The notes under the pieces were generated by a model. That model was given only the letters and a program-made list of their open reading frames with translations, had not been told where the DNA came from and did no database searches. Source: an uncultured Eubacteriales bacterium (GTDB taxonomy: Bacteria > Bacillota > Clostridia > Lachnospirales > Lachnospiraceae). Taken from it: a stretch of DNA of 10,846 bases. The stretch lies in the NCBI GenBank assembly GCA_902783795.1, contig CACZSO010000045.1, positions 1-10,846 on the forward strand. Direction: 5' to 3'. A program made the translations under genes and the position numbers. Below are positions 1 to 5,151 of this stretch, in pieces. Position 1 is the first letter of the stretch, and each line of letters begins with the position of its first letter.

Positions 1-9
1 CTCCAGCTG

Positions 10-237
10 TCAGGACTCAACCGCCGCCCGCTTGCGCAGATACTCCTCTTTCACCCGCAACACATCCTTTGCGATCACCTGTCCGATCCCTCTGATCTGC
101 AGCAGATCATCTCCTGATAAAGCCATCAGTTGATCCAGTGTAGAGATTCCCGCTTTCAACAGACACCGTTTGGTATGTGAGCAAGTCAGGATCTGGTCCA
201 GTTCAGAAGGAGGAAGATCAGGACACCTGTTCCTCAT
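10..237 (-). CDS. Stand-alone RNA polymerase alpha-CTD-like helix-hairpin-helix protein (75 aa)
   Basis: Small soluble protein made almost entirely of one fold. Residues about 11-62 align by eye with the C-terminal domain of RNA polymerase alpha: the stretch CLLKAGISTLDQL (25-37) matches the CLKRAGINTV-type helix of alpha, and LLQIRGIG (45-52) matches its LLKIRNLG-type hairpin. No alpha N-terminal assembly domain is present, so it cannot replace alpha. The position equivalent to the DNA-contacting arginine of alpha (R265 in E. coli) appears to be His21, and the Lys-Ser pair after the hairpin glycine is Val-Ile, so UP-element recognition as in alpha is not expected. The tail (61-72) is charged and probably helical. 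A role as a DNA- or protein-binding adaptor is inference. The start is supported by GAAAGG about 10 bases upstream. It lies beyond the rubrerythrin terminators with no obvious promoter of its own. Confidence 0.8.
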   Translation of the reverse strand: MRNRCPDLPPSELDQILTCSHTKRCLLKAGISTLDQLMALSGDDLLQIRGIGQVIAKDVLRVKEEYLRKRAAVES

Positions 238-279
238 AATTCGGATTCCTTTCTCATCATGTATGCTTTTTCAGAAAAG

Positions 280-311
280 ACGGAAAAGGAGCAGGATCTC
301 TCCCACTCCTT
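280..311 (-). terminator. Intrinsic terminator of the rubrerythrin gene (distal hairpin)
   Basis: On the minus strand, bases 311-286 form an 11-bp stem (with a tandem U-G/G-U wobble in the middle) closed by a GAGA tetraloop, a stable GNRA-type loop. The 3' arm runs into a U-rich stretch (TTTTCCGTCTTTT). It sits between the rubrerythrin stop codon and the helix-hairpin-helix gene. Some read-through could supply the downstream gene. Confidence 0.65.
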
Positions 312-312
312 C

Positions 313-337
313 AAAAACGCTTGATTTAAGCGCTTTT
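313..337 (-). terminator. Proximal hairpin after the rubrerythrin stop codon
   Basis: Minus-strand bases 337-328 pair with 322-313 in a 10-bp stem (one G-U pair) around a 5-base AAATC loop. The 3' arm ends in five T residues. The 5' arm starts four bases after the TAA stop. The A-rich foot and T-rich exit make it a plausible intrinsic terminator that could work in either direction. Together with the hairpin at 286-311 it forms a tandem pair. Confidence 0.55.
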
Positions 338-341
338 CAGC

Positions 342-887
342 TTAGCCGAAGTATCTCTTCAGCAGGCCTGCGAAAGCCTTGCCGTGTCGGGCTTCATCCC
401 TTGCCATTTCATGCACGGTGTCATGGATAGCATCCAGATTCAGGGCTTTTGCTCTCTTAGCCAGGTCTGTCTTACCGGCAGTAGCGCCGTTTTCAGCCTC
501 GACTCTCATTTCCAGGTTCTTCTTAGTAGAATCTGTCAGGACTTCACCCAGAAGCTCTGCGAATTTAGCCGCATGCTCGGCTTCTTCAAAAGCAGCCTTT
601 TCCCAGTAAAGGCCGATCTCCGGATAGCCTTCTCTGAAGGCAACGCGGCTCATAGCCAGGTACATACCCACTTCTGAGCACTCGCCGTTGAAGTTAGCGC
701 GAAGGTCTTCTTTGATGTCTTCAGGAACATCAGAAGCAATGCCGACTACATGCTCGGCAGCCCAGCCCATTTCGCCTTCTTCGATCTTGTTGAATTTCTC
801 CTGAGGTGCATTACACTGCGGGCATTTTTCCGGAGCCTCATCTCCCTCATAGGTGTAACCGCAGATGGAACAAACAAATTTTGCCAT
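342..887 (-). CDS. rbr: Reverse rubrerythrin (rubredoxin domain N-terminal, diiron peroxidase)
   Basis: A 181-residue non-haem iron protein. The N-terminus is a rubredoxin-like iron site with Cys6-x2-Cys9 and Cys22-x2-Cys25. A ferritin-like four-helix domain follows (about 56-180) with diiron ligand motifs: Glu69, Glu102-x2-His105, acidic residues near 130-132, and Glu165-x2-His168. This order is reversed relative to classical rubrerythrin and matches the reverse rubrerythrins of clostridia, which reduce hydrogen peroxide (and oxygen) with electrons from NADH through partner proteins. The likely role is cytoplasmic peroxide defence in an anaerobe. The start is placed at MAKFVC rather than eight codons upstream, because AGGAGG (898-903) lies 10 bases before this ATG and would fall inside the longer reading. 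It has its own strong promoter and tandem terminators, so it is probably monocistronic and abundant. Confidence 0.95.
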   Translation of the reverse strand: MAKFVCSICGYTYEGDEAPEKCPQCNAPQEKFNKIEEGEMGWAAEHVVGIASDVPEDIKEDLRANFNGECSEVGMYLAMSRVAFREGYPEIGLYWEKAAFEEAEHAAKFAELLGEVLTDSTKKNLEMRVEAENGATAGKTDLAKRAKALNLDAIHDTVHEMARDEARHGKAFAGLLKRYFG

Positions 888-927
888 TGATATATTTCCT
901 CCTTTGTACAATGGTTGTTTTCTGTCT

Positions 928-938
928 TGATATTATCA
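928..938. promoter_or_regulatory. Perfect palindrome over the rubrerythrin -10 box (candidate operator)
   Basis: TGATA-T-TATCA is a perfect inverted repeat with a one-base centre, and it covers the entire -10 hexamer. A repressor bound here would block polymerase. It does not fit the PerR consensus (TTATAAT-N-ATTATAA) or a Rex site. Because the -10 box itself is AT-rich, part of the symmetry could be chance. Confidence 0.3.
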
Positions 939-958
939 GCAACCGATGTTTTTGTCAA
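930..958 (-). promoter_or_regulatory. Sigma-A promoter of the reverse rubrerythrin gene
   Basis: Minus strand: -35 TTGACA at 958-953, a 17-base spacer, and -10 TAATAT at 935-930. That is 11 of 12 consensus bases with ideal spacing. Transcription should start near 923, giving a leader of about 35 bases that carries the AGGAGG ribosome binding site. The -35 box lies about 30 bases after the stop codon of the upstream kinase-like gene. Confidence 0.88.
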
Positions 959-986
959 GGCTCTGCCGGCGGTCTTTCTACCGGTA

Positions 987-1784
987 TTAACTGCTTTTAC
1001 CTATAACATCTTTAATATCCTGTTCAGTATACTGTTTAGATGTTAAAATCGTGTGTCTTTCAGGAAAAATATCTTTCAGGATCCTGATTTCCAGTGCCTG
1101 GCGATGTTTCAGATGGTCCATGAGGGCTTCTTCTCCGCTGACGCCATGAACACTGGCATACAGGGAATGGTCAAAAAAGTCACAGAGCATGGGGAACCAC
1201 AGTTCACGGCCGTTTTCATCCGAACGCTCTTTGCGGATCACACGGATATTGGCTTCCTCATCCTCTGCCTTAAGATAGACGATGTGGATCTTCCGGCCTT
1301 CCAATGCTTCACGGATACGCCGGTACAGGGCCATGATCTCTTCATCCTCTGCATTTCTGAACAGAATCATGTCCTCCACCGTATTCTGAAACAGGGAACA
1401 CTCAAAGATCATCCTGTCACCGGTCCAGGCCTTATAACGTCCCAGGATGATATCCTTAAAAGTGTCAAAGTCCACGCGGCCATTATAGATCTCGTATTGC
1501 TCCAGATCCTGGTAAAAATCCCGGGGCACCTCACGGACCTTTGTATAACACACGATCCGGTGATCCCCTTCACTTACCGTTTTTTCCAGGATCTTCTCCC
1601 GGTATTCCGGATATTTTTCCAGGATCTTTTGCAACTGCTCTTCCGTCACATAAGCACACCAGGCCAGTTCCGTCGGGGAGTAATCACCTTCCCTGAACAC
1701 CTGGTACTCCGGAAGTTTCTCTGAGAGTTTATTCACCAGCGTACTTTTTCCGCTGCCTTGAAGTCCTTCCACAAAAAAGTTCAT
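987..1784 (-). CDS. P-loop kinase-like NTPase of unknown substrate (265 aa)
   Basis: The N-terminus carries a clean Walker A loop, GLQGSGKST (residues 7-15), directly after the first beta strand. This layout is typical of nucleotide and nucleoside kinases. EGDYSP (32-37) occupies the place of the substrate-binding acidic strand in thymidylate and deoxynucleoside kinases, and MIFECSLFQN (125-134) resembles their second core strand with a Glu. An Arg/Lys-rich segment (181-187, RVIRKER) could be the lid that closes on ATP. No membrane segment or signal peptide is seen. The start is supported by AAGGAG nine bases upstream. It follows the sensor phosphatase gene by 25 bp and is probably cotranscribed with it. 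The fold is fairly certain. The substrate is unknown, and I would not assign a pathway. No convincing terminator follows it before the rubrerythrin promoter. Confidence 0.85.
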   Translation of the reverse strand: MNFFVEGLQGSGKSTLVNKLSEKLPEYQVFREGDYSPTELAWCAYVTEEQLQKILEKYPEYREKILEKTVSEGDHRIVCYTKVREVPRDFYQDLEQYEIYNGRVDFDTFKDIILGRYKAWTGDRMIFECSLFQNTVEDMILFRNAEDEEIMALYRRIREALEGRKIHIVYLKAEDEEANIRVIRKERSDENGRELWFPMLCDFFDHSLYASVHGVSGEEALMDHLKHRQALEIRILKDIFPERHTILTSKQYTEQDIKDVIGKSS

Positions 1785-1800
1785 GACTATCTCTCCTTAG

Positions 1801-1819
1801 GCCGGTTTCTTATTCCGGC
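1801..1819 (-). other. GC-rich hairpin over the phosphatase stop codon, beside the next ribosome binding site
   Basis: On the minus strand GCCGG (1819-1815) pairs with CCGGC (1805-1801) around a nine-base loop that contains the TAA stop of the phosphatase gene. The Shine-Dalgarno AAGGAG of the kinase-like gene (1798-1793) starts two bases later. There is no T-run, so it is not a terminator. It could couple translation of the two genes, although the five-base stem is short. Confidence 0.4.
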
Positions 1820-3975
1820 TGATCTTCTGTTCCTTTATACTCCAGGCACAGCATGGTAAGATCGTCAAACTGCTCAGCGCTCTGTACATAGGCCTGGACT
1901 GTAAGATTGACCATTCGAAGGATCGCCGCCGGCGTTTCCTCCGGAACCGTATTCAAGGCATCCAGCATACGCTCGGTGCCGAACATTTCATCATTATCTC
2001 CGATACCCTTGGCTTCCGGAAGTCCATCTGTATACAGGAACAGTTTAGAACCGGGCTCCATCTGGATCTCATAGTCTTTATAAGTCAGATCCTCATAACC
2101 GCCGATCACGAAACCATGTTTATCTTTTAAGAGTTCAAAGTTTCCGCCGGGTTTTCTGAGTACCGGGTATTCATGGCCTGCATTGGCTGCCGTCAGCTTA
2201 CCGGTAGATATCTCCAGGATGCCTATCCAGACGGTAATAAACATATCTTCCGGATTATTGGAACAGATCACATCATTCGTCATGGCCAATATAGCCGAGG
2301 GAGATGGATCCTGTTTGGCCCGTGTCTCCAGGACAGTTTTCGAGACCATCATAAACAAAGCTGCCGGAATACCTTTGCCGGAAACATCGGCTATGACCAG
2401 GCAGAGATGGTCATCGTCTATCAGGAAGAAATCATAGAAATCACCGCCCACTTCCCTGGCGGGATCCATCATTGCGTAGATGTCGAATTCCGGACGGTCC
2501 GGGAAGGGGGGGAATTCGGTGGGCAGGGAGGATGACTGGATCCGCTGGGCCAGGGCCAGCTCCGTGGTGATCCTCTCCCGTTCTGCCGTAATAGATTTAA
2601 GATCCTGGATGTAGTTTTTGATCCTTTCTGTCAATGACTGGAAGGACTCCGCCAGCATCTCTGTCTCACTCTGGTTCGTAGGCGTCCAGGTAAACTCCAG
2701 GTTATCTCCTTCCATGGCTTTAACGGAATCTGTCAGGGCCGTGATGGGTTTCACGATCCTGCGTGTCATCAGGATGGAAACACCGATCACGATCAGTATG
2801 GCGACAGCAAATAAGGCGGCCAGCAGTTTCAGGATATGCCGGACATAATTGTTGGCATCTTTCCAGGTCTGGGAAGATATGGCATCCAGGCTTTTCAGCA
2901 GCTCATCGGTAGGTGCTTCCACTTCTCTCTGGGTCAGGATCACCATCATGGACCAGCCTACCGTACTGAGCGGCGCATAAGCCACATAACTCGGATGCTG
3001 GTCGATGGATAAAAGGGTCACACCGATCCTGCCGGCTAAAGCTTTTTTCACCAGGGCAGCCAGTTCTTCATCTTCGCTTTCCCTGAGGTCCACACCTTCT
3101 TCCTGGACTGACAGAACACCTTTTTCAAAGGTGGAAAACTGGACCTGTCCTTCCTTGTTGATGATACAGGCACGGCCATTCTCGCCCAGGTCCACATCCT
3201 TGATCAGTTTTTCCATATCGTCCAGATACATGCCGGCACCGGCCACACCTCTCAGTGCGCCCTTGGCATAGACCGGGACGCCGCACATGATGCCCAGCCG
3301 TGGTGTATGGGCATCCTTGGTGACCGATGTCAGATACACCCCTCTCGTTCTGGAAGCCCCCTGATACCAGGGACGTTCCTTTGCTTCCAGGGGCATCAAT
3401 TCCCCGTTTTCATCAAACTTTTTTGAAGAAATATAATCAGCCTGGACCATAAAGCCGGATTCCGTGGCAACGTAGACAGAGGCTACGCTCCCCATATTCG
3501 CATTCACAGCCACCAGGCTATCCTGTACATTGCCCAGAAGCCCCAGCTCCTCTATGATCTCGGGATCCTCAGGATCCGTGTCCTTCGAATATAAGACCTG
3601 GACAGAAAGTTCACCGTCTTTTTCCAGATCAGGCAGATCTACCTGCCTCGCTGAATACGCTTCAGGATCTTCATAGATCAAAGAAGCTACCGCAGCCACT
3701 TCACTGACACCCCGTTCAAAATCCACGAACAGACCGTCGGCGATATCTGCTTTTCCTGTAGCCAGTTCCAACAGCCGCCTTTCTGTCAGCTCAGCCATGG
3801 ATGCTGATGACTTTTTGCCTGTCAGATCAGTCAGTTTGGTATTAGACTCACCCACCATCCCAGACATGTTTTTTATGGTAATCACGAAGATGATCCCCGC
3901 CGCTAAAAGGGCCCCGAAGACCGTGAAAAACATGGCCCTGAGGATCTGTCTTCCCAGTGATTGTTTCCGCTTCAT
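1810..3975 (-). CDS. Membrane sensor PP2C-type serine phosphatase (Cache-HAMP-SpoIIE/RsbU)
   Basis: A 721-residue transmembrane signalling phosphatase. In order: transmembrane helix about 13-34, extracytoplasmic Cache-type sensor about 60-365 (with ERPWYQGA at 200-207 and GVPVYAKGALRGVAGAGM at 232-249, characteristic of double-Cache domains), second transmembrane helix about 380-403, HAMP linker about 404-456, a coiled linker with ELALAQRIQSSSLP (472-485), and a PP2C/SpoIIE domain about 490-713. The metal-binding motifs look intact: VGGDFYD with Asp512, ADVSGKG with Asp530, YTDG with Asp650, and FDD at 703-705. Relatives dephosphorylate STAS-domain anti-anti-sigma factors and so release sigma factors; that this one does so is inference, since no STAS or anti-sigma gene is in view. 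The AGGAGG of this gene shares its last bases with the TAG stop of the preceding methyltransferase gene, 15 bp upstream, which suggests coupled expression. Confidence 0.93.
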   Translation of the reverse strand: MKRKQSLGRQILRAMFFTVFGALLAAGIIFVITIKNMSGMVGESNTKLTDLTGKKSSASMAELTERRLLELATGKADIADGLFVDFERGVSEVAAVASLIYEDPEAYSARQVDLPDLEKDGELSVQVLYSKDTDPEDPEIIEELGLLGNVQDSLVAVNANMGSVASVYVATESGFMVQADYISSKKFDENGELMPLEAKERPWYQGASRTRGVYLTSVTKDAHTPRLGIMCGVPVYAKGALRGVAGAGMYLDDMEKLIKDVDLGENGRACIINKEGQVQFSTFEKGVLSVQEEGVDLRESEDEELAALVKKALAGRIGVTLLSIDQHPSYVAYAPLSTVGWSMMVILTQREVEAPTDELLKSLDAISSQTWKDANNYVRHILKLLAALFAVAILIVIGVSILMTRRIVKPITALTDSVKAMEGDNLEFTWTPTNQSETEMLAESFQSLTERIKNYIQDLKSITAERERITTELALAQRIQSSSLPTEFPPFPDRPEFDIYAMMDPAREVGGDFYDFFLIDDDHLCLVIADVSGKGIPAALFMMVSKTVLETRAKQDPSPSAILAMTNDVICSNNPEDMFITVWIGILEISTGKLTAANAGHEYPVLRKPGGNFELLKDKHGFVIGGYEDLTYKDYEIQMEPGSKLFLYTDGLPEAKGIGDNDEMFGTERMLDALNTVPEETPAAILRMVNLTVQAYVQSAEQFDDLTMLCLEYKGTEDQPE

Positions 3976-3990
3976 ACCTGATGAATCCTC

Positions 3991-5151
3991 CTAAAACTTC
4001 GGAGATAGCTGGACTACTGCTTCTATCCCTTTTGTCATCGGGAACATATCCACGGGCTGGATCTTGTGGACATTCCACCCTTGCTGTCTAAGAAAAACCA
4101 GGTCCCGTTTCAGCGTTTCCGGTTCACAGGACACATACACCAGCCGTTTCGGTGAGATCCGGCTTACCGCACTCAAAAAGGTTTCTGTGCTTCCGGAGCG
4201 GGGCGGATCCATGATGATGACATCGGCCTTTTCCTGCTGCTCTGCCATCCTGTTAAGAAACACCCCTGCATCTTCCTGATAGAAACGTGCATTTGTGATA
4301 TGGTTTTCCTTAGCGTTCAATATAGCATCTTTTACGGCATCGGCGTTTAGTTCTGCGCCGATGATCTGTTTCGCCCGCCCTGCCATGGAAAGGCCGATGG
4401 TGCCCACGCCGCAATAGGCGTCCACCACCGTTTCCTTACCAGAAAGGGCCGCGTATTCCAGGACTGTCCGGTACAGCACCTCTGTCTGGACCGGGTTCAC
4501 CTGGTAAAATGACGCAGGCGAGATCCGGAAGGTACAGCCCATGAGCCGGTCCTTGATAAAGCCGGGGCCGTACAGGGTAATATTCCGGCTGCCCAGCACC
4601 ATGCTGGTATCCTTGTCATTAATGTTCAGGACTATGGTGGTGATCTCCGGATGGGCTGCTTTCAAGGCTTTTACAAAATTATTCTTACCCGGCAGGATGG
4701 GCGATGTCATGACCAGGACCACCATAACTTCCTGGCTGGAAAAGCCTCTCCTTACCAGCGCATGTCTGAAAAGCCCCCGGCCGGAATCCTCGTGGTAAAT
4801 GGAGATCTTAAAGGATCTGATCAATGTCCTCAGCGTCTTCATAATGTCCTGGGCCAACCGGTCCTCCAGAAGACAGTGATCGATATTGACGATGTAATGG
4901 GAGTCCGCTTCGTAGCTCCCGGAGATGATGCCGTTTTTAGTCTGTCCGAAGACGTGGTGCACTTTATTCCGGTAGTAATACGGCTGCTCCATACCCAGGA
5001 TGGGCTTTACCTGGCAGAATTCTCCCAGGAGTCCTTCCATATACTGCTGCTTTTCTTCCAGCTGTTTTTTATAGGCTACGCCGCTGTATTCACAACTGCC
5101 GCAGCGGTCAGCCACAGGACAGCGTTTCCGTGTATTTTCCTGCTCTTTCAT
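3991..5151 (-). CDS. rlmD: 23S rRNA (uracil-C5)-methyltransferase, RlmD/RumA family
   Basis: Uses S-adenosylmethionine to convert a uracil in 23S rRNA to 5-methyluracil. Iron-sulphur cluster cysteines are visible as Cys11-x5-Cys17-x2-Cys20, with Cys93 the likely fourth ligand. FYQVNP (215-220), the AdoMet loop DAYCGVGTIG (244-253), DPPRSG (315-320), the nucleophile Cys342 in YVSCEP, and the C-terminal catalytic Glu377 are all present. At 386 residues it lacks the N-terminal TRAM domain that brings RlmD proteins to about 430-460, so its length is closer to E. coli RlmC. In Gram-positive bacteria one enzyme (RlmCD) can modify both U747 and U1939, so the exact target site is uncertain. Its ATG overlaps the ygiQ TGA as ATGA, and the SpoIIE-type phosphatase gene follows 15 bp later, so all three are probably one transcript. 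Confidence 0.92.
   Translation of the reverse strand: MKEQENTRKRCPVADRCGSCEYSGVAYKKQLEEKQQYMEGLLGEFCQVKPILGMEQPYYYRNKVHHVFGQTKNGIISGSYEADSHYIVNIDHCLLEDRLAQDIMKTLRTLIRSFKISIYHEDSGRGLFRHALVRRGFSSQEVMVVLVMTSPILPGKNNFVKALKAAHPEITTIVLNINDKDTSMVLGSRNITLYGPGFIKDRLMGCTFRISPASFYQVNPVQTEVLYRTVLEYAALSGKETVVDAYCGVGTIGLSMAGRAKQIIGAELNADAVKDAILNAKENHITNARFYQEDAGVFLNRMAEQQEKADVIIMDPPRSGSTETFLSAVSRISPKRLVYVSCEPETLKRDLVFLRQQGWNVHKIQPVDMFPMTKGIEAVVQLSPKF

Noticed and set aside
888..911. Eight-codon longer start for rubrerythrin
   Set aside because: The AGGAGG ribosome binding site would fall inside this extension, and the family begins at the short start just before the first Cys pair.
928..938. PerR box at the rubrerythrin promoter
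   Set aside because: The palindrome has five-base arms of TGATA, not the TTATAAT/ATTATAA arms of PerR sites.
1053..1724. Plus-strand open frame (223 codons) antisense to the P-loop kinase-like gene
   Set aside because: Low-complexity His/Phe/Leu-rich shadow of a gene with a clear Walker A and a good ribosome binding site on the other strand.
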